Source of the DNA: Streptomyces coelicoflavus
GTDB lineage: Bacteria > Actinomycetota > Actinomycetes > Streptomycetales > Streptomycetaceae
Direction: 5' to 3'
NCBI RefSeq assembly: GCF_003112555.1
Contig: NZ_BEWB01000003.1
Coordinates: forward strand, 124,001-188,000
DNA: 64,000 nucleotides
Positions 8,481 through 15,609 of the stretch are shown here, one piece after another; the first letter of the stretch is position 1; every line of letters starts with the position of its first letter. The notes under the pieces were generated by a model. The model was not told where the DNA came from. It was given only the letters and a program-made list of their open reading frames with translations, and made no database searches. Both the position numbers and the translations under genes were made by a program.

Positions 8481-9014
8481 ATGAGCGCCAACGACCCGTT
8501 CGCCCGCCTCCCCGAGGTGCCCTCCTTCACCCTCACCAGCACCACCGTCACCGACGGCGCCGCCTGGGCACCCGAGCAGTGCTCGTCCGGCGTCCCCGGC
8601 GGCAAGGACCTCTCCCCCCAGCTGTCGTGGAGCGGCGCGCCGGAGGGCACCCGGAGCTACGCCGTCACCGTCTACGACCCCGACGCCCCCACCGGGTCCG
8701 GGTTCTGGCACTGGGCGGTCGCCGACATCCCCGCCGCCGTCACGGAGCTGCCCGAGGGCGCCGGCGACGACACCGGAGCGGGTCTGCCCGAGGGCGCCTT
8801 CCAGCTCCCCAACGACGCCCGAGTAGCCCGCTACATCGGCGCCGCCCCGCCGGCCGGGCACGGCCCGCACCGCTACTTCGTGGTGGTGCACGCCCTGGAC
8901 GTCGAATCCATCGGCGTCCCGGCCGACGCCACCCCGGCCGTCCTCGGCTTCACCATGGCCGGGCACGTCCTCGGCCGCGCGGTCCTGACCGCCACCGCCG
9001 AGACCCCCGCCTGA
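8481..9014 (+). CDS. YbhB/YbcL-type PEBP (Raf kinase inhibitor-like) protein
   Basis: 177 aa with an AAAGGAA ribosome site at 8467-8473. Contains the PEBP ligand-pocket motifs [35 protein letters not shown] and [13 protein letters not shown]. Bacterial PEBPs bind phospholipid head-group-like anions; their physiological role is largely unknown. Its stop is 8 bp from the GTG start of the DtxR-type regulator, so the two are probably co-transcribed and controlled from the divergent GntR promoter region. Confidence 0.93.
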   Translation: MSANDPFARLPEVPSFTLTSTTVTDGAAWAPEQCSSGVPGGKDLSPQLSWSGAPEGTRSYAVTVYDPDAPTGSGFWHWAVADIPAAVTELPEGAGDDTGAGLPEGAFQLPNDARVARYIGAAPPAGHGPHRYFVVVHALDVESIGVPADATPAVLGFTMAGHVLGRAVLTATAETPA

Positions 9015-9022
9015 CGCACCGC

Positions 9023-9721
9023 GTGTCCAGACTCATCGACACCACGGAGATGTACCTCCGCACCGTCCTGGAGCTCGAGGAGGCGGGCGTGGTCCCGCTG
9101 CGCGCCCGCCTCGCCGAGCACCTGGACCAGAGCGGCCCCACCGTGAGCCAGACCGTCGCCCGCATGGAACGCGACGGACTGCTGCGCCTCGCCGCCGACC
9201 GGCACCTGGAACTGACCGACGCGGGCAGGCGGCTCGCGACACGCGTGATGCGCAAGCACCGGCTCGCGGAGTGCCTGCTCGTCGACGTGATCGGCCTGGA
9301 GTGGGAGCAGGTCCACGCGGAGGCGTGCCGCTGGGAGCACGTGATGAGCGAGGCCGTCGAACGCCGCCTGCTGCGCCTGCTGCGGCACCCGACCGAGTCC
9401 CCCTACGGCAACCCGATCCCGGGCCTGGAGGAGCTGGACGAAAGGCGCGCCGCGGTCCCCGGCCCGGCCCCCGCCGGGAGCACGGTCCGCCTCCTGGACC
9501 TGGCCCCCGGGCCGGACGGCGCGAGCGCGGTCGTGCGGCGCATCGGGGAGCCGGTCCAGGCCGACCGGGCACTGCTGTCCGGCCTGCGGCGGGCCGGGGT
9601 GCGGCCCGGCGCCGTCGTGAGCGTCACACCGTGGCCGGGCGGCGTGACGGTCGGCAGCGACGGGCGGACCGTCCGGCTCCCCGCCCGGACCGCCGCGCAC
9701 GTCTTCGTCGCCCCGCGCTGA
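9023..9721 (+). CDS. dmdR2: DtxR/IdeR-family metal-dependent regulator, DmdR2-like
   Basis: 232 aa from GTG 9023 (SRLIDTTEMYLRTVLELEE). The N-terminal helix-turn-helix (LDQSGPTVSQTVARMERDGL) is followed by the metal-binding/dimerisation domain carrying the classical ligands (MRKHRLAECLLVDVIGLEWE, HAEACRWEHVMSEAVE: Met, Cys, Glu and His positions as in IdeR). A linker and SH3-like C-terminal domain end at residue 232. With Fe2+ such proteins repress iron-acquisition genes. Position and sequence match what I remember of S. coelicolor dmdR2, the second DtxR paralogue; the last third is more divergent and proline-rich than IdeR. Confidence 0.88.
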   Translation: MSRLIDTTEMYLRTVLELEEAGVVPLRARLAEHLDQSGPTVSQTVARMERDGLLRLAADRHLELTDAGRRLATRVMRKHRLAECLLVDVIGLEWEQVHAEACRWEHVMSEAVERRLLRLLRHPTESPYGNPIPGLEELDERRAAVPGPAPAGSTVRLLDLAPGPDGASAVVRRIGEPVQADRALLSGLRRAGVRPGAVVSVTPWPGGVTVGSDGRTVRLPARTAAHVFVAPR

Positions 9722-9736
9722 ACCCGGCGGCCGGAC

Positions 9737-9780
9737 ACCGGTGGGCGCCGGCCCCTCCCCCCCTGCCGGTGCCCGCCGGT
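9737..9780. terminator. Bidirectional hairpin terminator between dmdR2 and the amidohydrolase
   Basis: 16-bp arms (9737-9752 and 9765-9780, two non-pairing or wobble positions) around a C-rich 12-nt loop lie between convergent stops at 9721 and 9789. Confidence 0.55.
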
Positions 9781-9788
9781 CCCGCACC

Positions 9789-10688
9789 TCAGCTCCCGGC
9801 ACCTCCCGGCAGCCCGAACAGCCGGACGGCGTTGTCGTGGCACACCCCGCGCAGCCACGCGTCCCCCAGCTCCAGGCGCTCCAGGGCCTGCAGTTGGTGC
9901 AGATAGGGATACGGGATGTTGGGGAAGTCGGTGCCGAGCAGGACGCGGTCGCCGAGGTCCGCCAGCCGGGGCAGCGCCCGGCGCGGGAAGGGCGCGAGCC
10001 GCTCACTGAAGTCGGTGAACGCCATGGTCGTGTCCAGCCGCACCTCCCCGTACCGCTCGGCGAGGTCCAGGAAGTCCTCGTACTCGGGCATGCCCATGTG
10101 CGCGACGACCAGCCGCAGCCGGGGGTGGCGGGCCAGGACGCGGGCGATCGGCTCGGGCCCGGTGTGCTTGCCGGGCGCCGGTCCCGAACCGCAGTGCACG
10201 ACGACCGGAACCCCCGCCTCGGCGAACACGCCCCACGCCGGGTCGAGCAGCTCGTCGGCCGGGTCGTACGCGCCCACCTGCACGTGCGCCTTGAAGACCC
10301 GCGCCCCCTCCTCGACGGCCCGGCGGACGTACGTCTCGACGCCCGGCTCGGGGAAGAGGGTGGAGGTGTGCAGGCAGTCGGGGGTGCGGCGGGCGAAGTC
10401 CACCGCCCAGTCGTTCAGCCACCGGGCCATGCCCGCCTTGTGCGGGTAGAGCATGGCGGTGAAGGCCCGCACCCCGAACGCGCGCAGCAGGTCCGCGCGT
10501 TCGTCCTCCTCGTGCCGGTAGGTGATCGGCCACTCGACGCCGCCGGTCAGCGGTCCGAGCGCGTCGAAGTAGGTCCAGACCTTGCGCAGCACCCGCTCGG
10601 GCATGAAGTGCGTGTGCACGTCGACCAGCCCGGGCAGTCCGAGCCCCTCCCAGAACCGGCGGACCTGCCCGGCCTCGTGATCATTCAT
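9789..10688 (-). CDS. Amidohydrolase-2 family metal-dependent hydrolase (TIM barrel)
   Basis: 299 aa from ATG 10688 (MNDHEAGQVRRFW). Metal-site residues appear as LPGLVDVHTHFMPERVL (HxH), VPVVVHCGSG, RLVVAHMGMPEYEDF and the late Asp in VLLGTDFPNIPYPY. The family includes ACMSD-like decarboxylases and hydrolases acting on cyclic or aromatic acids; the substrate cannot be predicted. It is transcribed with the DUF2797 gene 82 bp upstream on the same strand. Confidence 0.9.
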   Translation of the reverse strand: MNDHEAGQVRRFWEGLGLPGLVDVHTHFMPERVLRKVWTYFDALGPLTGGVEWPITYRHEEDERADLLRAFGVRAFTAMLYPHKAGMARWLNDWAVDFARRTPDCLHTSTLFPEPGVETYVRRAVEEGARVFKAHVQVGAYDPADELLDPAWGVFAEAGVPVVVHCGSGPAPGKHTGPEPIARVLARHPRLRLVVAHMGMPEYEDFLDLAERYGEVRLDTTMAFTDFSERLAPFPRRALPRLADLGDRVLLGTDFPNIPYPYLHQLQALERLELGDAWLRGVCHDNAVRLFGLPGGAGS

Positions 10689-10770
10689 GCGGCCACGATC
10701 GCCCTCCGCGCTCCCCCGGACAAGGGGCGGCGGGAGAGGAGGACGGAGTGGAAGGGGACGGAGAGGGAGG

Positions 10771-11670
10771 TCAGAACAGCCCGTCCTGCACTCCGGCCGC
10801 CCGTTTGAGCTCCCGCAGGGGCACGGTGCACGGCGCACCCTCGGCGGCCACCAGCTCCCACCCCGGCATCAGCCGGGTGTCCAGCACTACGACCCCGCGC
10901 TCCGTCGCCAGATGCAGATCCGGCCCGGCGGCCGCCACCAGCTCGCCCCCGATCGCGCCGCCCGCCACCAGCTCGGCCACCTCCGCCACGGCGGCCGGCC
11001 CGCGCTCCGCCCCCTCGAGCCCGAAGACACCCGCGTGGTCGACCGCGTCGAACGGCGCCGGCGTCAGCGACTGCGGCCAGCCGCCGAGCGCAACCGCCCG
11101 CGCGTGCAGACCGGCGATCTCGGCCGCCCGCTCCGCCGCCGACCCGGGCAACGCGTCCCGCACCGCGCGCTTGTGGGCGTACGGGACGCGGTCGGGCACG
11201 CCCAGCGCGGCCCGCAGCAGCTCCTCGGTCCGGCGCGCGGCCATCAGCGGCCCGCAGCCCAGCCAGCTGAAGCACACCGCCCCCTGCTCGAGGAGCCGGG
11301 CGGCCCCCCGCTCGTACGCGGTGATCCCCACCTTGACCAGGCCCGGCCCGAACCACGCCAGATAGACGCGGTACGGCCGCGGGTCGTCCGCCATGGTGTC
11401 GGCGGCCACGGAGTGCGCCCGGTCGAGGCGCGCGCACTCCTCGCACCGCGCCCCCGTGCTCCGCCCCGGCACACCGGCCCGCACGGGACACGCGTGGCCC
11501 CGTGCTCCCACACAGATCCGCACACCCCCCTCGGGCCCCTCGGCCCCCTCGGCGACCCCGAAGGCCACCCGCTTCCCCCGGACCAGCGCACTGCGCCGGC
11601 CCCCGACCCACGACAGCACGGGACCGTCCGCCGCCCACCGCAGCCCCGCGCACTTCCACGCCTGTGCCAT
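10771..11670 (-). CDS. DUF2797 family protein
   Basis: 299 aa from ATG 11670 (MAQAWKCAGLRW), chosen because the conserved family N-terminus begins here. It has a Cys-rich segment around residues 65-95 (CPVRAGVPGRSTGARCEEC) that may bind metal, followed by YRVYLAWFGPGLVKVGITAYERG, a GIY-YIG-like strand arrangement characteristic of DUF2797. The C-terminus (ELVAAAGPDLHLATERGVVVL) is conserved-looking. Function unknown. Divergent from the HxlR regulator with a 103-bp shared intergenic region. Confidence 0.85.
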   Translation of the reverse strand: MAQAWKCAGLRWAADGPVLSWVGGRRSALVRGKRVAFGVAEGAEGPEGGVRICVGARGHACPVRAGVPGRSTGARCEECARLDRAHSVAADTMADDPRPYRVYLAWFGPGLVKVGITAYERGAARLLEQGAVCFSWLGCGPLMAARRTEELLRAALGVPDRVPYAHKRAVRDALPGSAAERAAEIAGLHARAVALGGWPQSLTPAPFDAVDHAGVFGLEGAERGPAAVAEVAELVAGGAIGGELVAAAGPDLHLATERGVVVLDTRLMPGWELVAAEGAPCTVPLRELKRAAGVQDGLF

Positions 11671-11724
11671 CCCCACCGACAGTAGAGGGCACCACTGACA
11701 ACGGCCGGTGCCCCGGACCGACGA

Positions 11725-11767
11725 CGACCGGGCGGGCACTCACCCATGGTGAGCGCCCGCCCGGTCG
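11725..11767. promoter_or_regulatory. 20-bp-arm inverted repeat directly upstream of the HxlR gene
   Basis: Arms 11725-11744 and 11748-11767 (one mismatch, 3-nt loop) begin CGACCGGGCGGGC and end 6 bp before ATG 11774, covering where a ribosome site should be. It may be an operator dyad for the HxlR dimer or an mRNA hairpin that blocks translation of a leadered transcript. It faces divergent starts, so it is not a normal terminator. Confidence 0.5.
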
Positions 11768-11773
11768 TACCGT

Positions 11774-12133
11774 ATGGCCATGGCAGAAAGTGAAGCGATG
11801 TGCCCCGAGCGCCTGGTCATGGAGCACGTCACCAGCCGCTGGGGCACCCTGGCCCTGATCGCCCTGCTGGACCGCCCCCACCGCTTCAGCGAACTGCGCC
11901 GGGAGATCGGCCGGGTCAGCGAGAAGATGCTGGCCCAGACCCTGCGGACCCTGGAGCGCGACGGCCTGGTGCACCGGGACGCCCGGCCCGTGATCCCGCC
12001 CCGCGTGGACTACTCCCTCACCGACCTCGGCCGCGAGGCCGCCGAGCAGGTCCGGGACCTCGCGCGCTGGACGGAGCGGCGGCTGGCGGCGGTCGAGCGG
12101 GCCCGCGAGGCCTACGACGCGACGAGGCCCTGA
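11774..12133 (+). CDS. HxlR-family winged-helix transcriptional regulator
   Basis: 119 aa. Shows the HxlR pattern: an early Cys (MCPERLVMEHVTSRWGTLAL), FSELRREIGRVSEKMLAQTLRTLERDGLVHR and YSLTDLGREA. Cys10 is in the place where thiol-sensing HxlR/HypR proteins carry their redox Cys. ATG 11780 is an alternative start. No ribosome site is visible because a large inverted repeat fills the upstream space. Divergent from the DUF2797 gene. Confidence 0.92.
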   Translation: MAMAESEAMCPERLVMEHVTSRWGTLALIALLDRPHRFSELRREIGRVSEKMLAQTLRTLERDGLVHRDARPVIPPRVDYSLTDLGREAAEQVRDLARWTERRLAAVERAREAYDATRP

Positions 12134-12185
12134 CCCGCCGCCACCCGCCACGCCACCCGCACCGCCCGCGCCACCCGCACCGGCG

Positions 12186-13673
12186 TCAGCGCTTCAGCAC
12201 GGCCTCCATGACGCGCTTGGCGATGGGCGCGCCGAGCCCGCCACCGGAGATGTCCTGGCGGGAGATGTCCATGTCGGTCGGGTCGATGAACACGGCCACC
12301 GCGACGGAGGACCCGTCGTCCTTCTTGCCGTAGGACACGAACCAGCCGTACGGCACCTTCTCGTTGACGTCGACACCGCGCTGCGCGGTACCGGTCTTGC
12401 CGCCGACCGTGATGCCGTCGATCTGGGCGCGCCGGGCGCTGCCCTCCTTGGCGGTGAACTCCATCATCTCCTGGACCTTCTGCGCGGTCTCGGCGGAGAC
12501 CGCCTCGCTCATCACCGCGGGCTCGGTCTTCTCCAGGGTGTCCAGGTCCGGTCCCTTGACCTCGTCGACGACGTAGGGCTGCATCACCTTGCCGTCGTTG
12601 GCGATGCCGGCGGTGACCATGGCCATCTGCATCGGCGTACTGGTGAGGCTGCCCTGGCCCATGCCGGTGAGGGCGGTGCCGGGCTTGTCGAGGTTCTCGG
12701 GGTAGAGGCTCTTGGTGGCGAGCAGGTCGCCGAACTCGTCGGAGTACACGTCCTCGTTGAAGCCGAACTTCTCGGCCGTCTCGCGCATCTGGTCCTGCCC
12801 CAGCTTGGAGGCGGCGTCGAGGAAGACGTTGTTGCAGGAGTACTGCATGGCGGTCTTCATCGAGGCCTTGTTGCAGACCGCGTCACCGGCCTCGCTGCCG
12901 ATTTTGTTGGTGGACTGCGGCAGCGGGTACGGGGAGACGGCGTCCGTGCGGGCGTCGACATCGGTGACGATGCCGTGCTCCAGCGCGGCGGCCGCGGTGA
13001 GGATCTTGAAGGTGGAGCCCGGCGGGTAGGTCTCCCGCAGCGCGCGGTTGGCCAGCGGCTTGTTCTTCTTCTTGTCCAGCGCGACGAAGCGGTCCGACTC
13101 CTTGAAGGTGTTGCCCGCGAACACTGACGGGTCGTAGGAGGGCGCCGAGACCATCGCCAGCACCTTCCCCGTCTGCGGGTCGAGGGCGACCACGGCGCCC
13201 CGTGCGCCCTTGAGGTCGGTCAGCCCGTCCCAGGCGGCCTTCTGCGCCTTCGGGTCGATGGTGGTGACCACCGAACCGGGCCGCCGGCCCTCACCGCTGA
13301 CCACGTCGGCGAACCGCTGGAAGGCCAGCCGGTCGTCCTTCCCGGTGAGGATGGAGTCGTAGGTCTTCTCCAGCAGCGTCATGCCCTGGGCCTGCGACGC
13401 GTAGCCGGTCACCGGCGCGTACATCGGCCCGTCGACGTAGGTGCGCTTGTACTTGAGGTCGGTGCTCTCGGTCTCCTTGGAGCCGGTGATCGCCCGGCCC
13501 CCGACGACGATGTCGCCGCGCGGGGTGGCGAACTGCTCGATCTGCACCCGCCGGTTCTTGGTGTCGGAGGCCAGCTCGGGGGCCCGGACGTACTGAAGCC
13601 AGTTCGCGCGGATCAGCAGGCCGAGCACCAGCAGCCCGCAGAAGATCGCCACGGCCCTCAGCGGCTTGTTCAC
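12186..13673 (-). CDS. Class B penicillin-binding protein (PbpA/PBP2-like transpeptidase)
   Basis: 495 aa from GTG 13673 (NKPLRAVAIFCGLL). A single N-terminal membrane anchor (residues 5-22) precedes a dimerisation domain and the transpeptidase domain with active-site Ser in PPGSTFKILTAAAAL (SxxK), SCN in YSCNNVFLDAASKL and KTG in GGKTGTAQRG. It cross-links peptidoglycan outside the membrane. The start was chosen because upstream residues are non-homologous Arg/Pro-rich sequence. It stands alone, not beside an ftsW/rodA partner, and resembles the stand-alone sporulation or septation PBPs of Streptomyces (from memory SCO4013). Confidence 0.92.
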   Translation of the reverse strand: MNKPLRAVAIFCGLLVLGLLIRANWLQYVRAPELASDTKNRRVQIEQFATPRGDIVVGGRAITGSKETESTDLKYKRTYVDGPMYAPVTGYASQAQGMTLLEKTYDSILTGKDDRLAFQRFADVVSGEGRRPGSVVTTIDPKAQKAAWDGLTDLKGARGAVVALDPQTGKVLAMVSAPSYDPSVFAGNTFKESDRFVALDKKKNKPLANRALRETYPPGSTFKILTAAAALEHGIVTDVDARTDAVSPYPLPQSTNKIGSEAGDAVCNKASMKTAMQYSCNNVFLDAASKLGQDQMRETAEKFGFNEDVYSDEFGDLLATKSLYPENLDKPGTALTGMGQGSLTSTPMQMAMVTAGIANDGKVMQPYVVDEVKGPDLDTLEKTEPAVMSEAVSAETAQKVQEMMEFTAKEGSARRAQIDGITVGGKTGTAQRGVDVNEKVPYGWFVSYGKKDDGSSVAVAVFIDPTDMDISRQDISGGGLGAPIAKRVMEAVLKR

Positions 13674-13899
13674 CGTCGGCCTCCGTCGGGGCTCGGCCGG
13701 TCGGCGGATATGAAGACGGGTCCTCTCAACATGGGCACACCCTAGACACAGTTGAGTGCGGTACTCACGCCGGTCCGCCGTCGTCGCCGTGCCGTCCGGC
13801 CCCGGACCGGCGGCACCGGAACGCCCGTCGGCGACAATCCGTCGGAACCTGTCACTCACGCCACTGGGGCACGCCCCGGGCCCTGCATAGCGTGCCCGC

Positions 13900-14322
13900 A
13901 TGAACCCCGCCGGTCTCCTCCCCTACGTCATGCCGATCGCCATCGGCCTCCTCGTCGTCCTGCTGCTGTCCCTCGTTCCCGCACGGCACCGCCGCCCCCT
14001 GAACGCCCTCGGGATCGCCGGCGCCGGGGGCGTCTACTTCTCGGGCGGCGGTTTCGGCGTCTGGGAGCTCCCGTTCGGCGCGCTCATGCTGTACGTCGCC
14101 TACCGGGGCCTCACGTCCTGGACGTACATCGGCATCGGCTGGCTGCTGCACACCGCCTGGGACATCGCGCACCACTTGAAGGGCAACCCGATCCTCCCCT
14201 TCGCCCACGACTCGTCCCTGGGCTGCGCGATCTGCGACCCGGTCATCGCCCTGTGGTGCCTGAGCGGCGGCCGGCCCCTGCGGGAACTCGTCCCGGCCCT
14301 CGCGCCCAGGGCGAAGGCATAG
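13900..14322 (+). CDS. DUF6010 family small membrane protein
   Basis: 140 aa with four predicted membrane segments (LLPYVMPIAIGLLVVLLLSL; LGIAGAGGVYFSGGGFGVW; ALMLYVAYRGLTSWTYIGIGW; the C-terminal GCAICDPVIALW). HTAWDIAHHLKGNPILPF with its His cluster is typical of the family. Function unknown. Followed by a strong hairpin shared with the convergent tRNA-Arg gene. Confidence 0.8.
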   Translation: MNPAGLLPYVMPIAIGLLVVLLLSLVPARHRRPLNALGIAGAGGVYFSGGGFGVWELPFGALMLYVAYRGLTSWTYIGIGWLLHTAWDIAHHLKGNPILPFAHDSSLGCAICDPVIALWCLSGGRPLRELVPALAPRAKA

Positions 14323-14354
14323 AGGCATAGGCACGGCACAACAGGCCCAGGTAC

Positions 14355-14392
14355 GGCGAAAGCCCCGTGGAGAGATCCACGGGGCTTTCGCC
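14355..14392. terminator. Bidirectional terminator, DUF6010 gene / tRNA-Arg
   Basis: Perfect 17-bp arms (14355-14371, 14376-14392) beginning GGCGAAAGCCCC with a GAGA tetraloop. Confidence 0.85.
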
Positions 14393-14398
14393 TCACTG

Positions 14399-14471
14399 TG
14401 CACTCGGCAGGATTCGAACCTGCAACCTTCTGATCCGTAGTCAGATGCTCTATCCGTTAAGCTACGAGTGC
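14399..14471 (-). tRNA. tRNA-Arg (anticodon ACG)
   Basis: 73 nt cloverleaf on the minus strand: acceptor GCACTCG/CGAGTGC, anticodon stem TCTGA/TCAGA with loop CTACGGA, T-loop TTCGAAT. CCA is not encoded. No integrase or repeated tRNA 3' end flanks it. Confidence 0.97.
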
Positions 14472-14624
14472 TTGTGTTTTTCAGTTTTACCGCCGCTCCC
14501 GGCCCTTCCGGCCCGCTCGCGGCGACAGGAAGAACATTACATGACTGCCGCCGCCATGTGAAATCCATTGGCCACACCCCTTGCGACCTGCGCAAACGCC
14601 CATTCGAGGCCGACCGGCAACACA

Positions 14625-14652
14625 GAAGCCCCGGCCGTCGGGCCGGGGCTTC
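14625..14652. terminator. Terminator of tRNA-Ser(GCT)
   Basis: Perfect 12-bp arms GAAGCCCCGGCC with loop GTCG, 10 bp beyond the 3' end of the minus-strand tRNA-Ser. Confidence 0.75.
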
Positions 14653-14662
14653 GGTGATCGTG

Positions 14663-14753
14663 CGGAGGCGGAGGGATTTGAACCCTCGATGGGGTGTAAG
14701 CCCCAAACCGCATTAGCAGTGCGGCGCCATAGACCGGACTAGGCGACGCCTCC
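14663..14753 (-). tRNA. tRNA-Ser (anticodon GCT)
   Basis: 91-nt class II tRNA: acceptor GGAGGCG/CGCCTCC, anticodon stem around CTGCTAA, long variable arm (TTTGGGGCTTACACCCCAT), T-loop TTCAAAT. Reads AGC/AGU codons. Confidence 0.97.
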
Positions 14754-14964
14754 AGACAACATCACCACTTCGCGTGCGAGCGCGAGTGGCGCGTGCCGAT
14801 GATGACACAGTTGAGCGCGCTGTCACCAATCGGCCCCCACGGTACTAGGCGGGCAGGCCACAGGGCAAAGCCTTACGGCCCGGCCGCCCGCACGGCGTGC
14901 CTCCGCCCGGCCCACCCCACGTCCGGACGCGCAACGTCCCGGCCTCCGGCGCGTTGGTCAGGTC

Positions 14965-15426
14965 ATGTTCCAGGTCTCCCGCACCCCCGCCGCCCGCCTC
15001 CTCGGCGCCGCCGCCCTGTCCGCCGCCGCCCTCGCCTCCGTCTGCGCCGCGCACCCGGCCGCGGCCGCCGGCCCCGGCACTCCGGACGGCGACCACCTGA
15101 CGGTCACCGTCCGCGACGCCGGCCCCGGCATGGACGGCACGTACGAGCTGTCCTGCCACCCCGCCGCCGGCGACCACCCCGACCCCGAGGGCGCCTGCGC
15201 CGTCGTCGAGGGCGACACCCGGTGGGGCCGGGACACCTTCGCGCCGGTGCCCGAGGGCAGCGTCTGCACCATGCAGTACGGCGGCCCGGCCACAGCGCAC
15301 GTCACCGGCGTCTGGGCCGGCCGCCCCGTCGACGCGACGTACGACCGCCGCGACGGCTGCGAGATCTCCCGCTGGGACCGCATGGTGCCGCTGCTGCCCG
15401 ACCTCGGGGGCGCGGCCCGGTCCTAG
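14965..15426 (+). CDS. Secreted SSI-family (Streptomyces subtilisin inhibitor-like) protease inhibitor
   Basis: 153 aa with a Sec signal peptide (about residues 1-35, ending PAAAA). The mature part has the four disulfide Cys of the family in order (YELSCHP, EGACAVV, GSVCTMQY, DGCEIS) and the reactive-site region VCTMQY, placing Met at P1 next to Gln at P1'. HVTGVWAGRPVDATY matches the conserved VDGVWQGKR strand. SSI proteins inhibit secreted serine proteases during growth and aerial development. The P1-Met suggests subtilisin or chymotrypsin-like targets (inference). Confidence 0.88.
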   Translation: MFQVSRTPAARLLGAAALSAAALASVCAAHPAAAAGPGTPDGDHLTVTVRDAGPGMDGTYELSCHPAAGDHPDPEGACAVVEGDTRWGRDTFAPVPEGSVCTMQYGGPATAHVTGVWAGRPVDATYDRRDGCEISRWDRMVPLLPDLGGAARS

Positions 15427-15609
15427 GGACGGAGGGCGGCCGACGGGCATCGGTCACACGTTCTGCGTCACTTCCTCGTGCGACCTACGTCCCGTCCCAC
15501 GCCGCCCGCCGGGCCCCAACCCTTAGACTCCCTCGCGTGACACGCTGCGGGCCGATTGGCAAGATGGACCGGGCGGTCGGCAAGTGCGGTAACAGGAGGG
15601 AAGCGTCTC

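Noticed and set aside
14399..14753. Integrative-element attachment sites at the tRNA genes
   Set aside because: No integrase/excisionase gene and no duplicated tRNA 3' end within the window; the same holds for tRNA-Ser at 28116.
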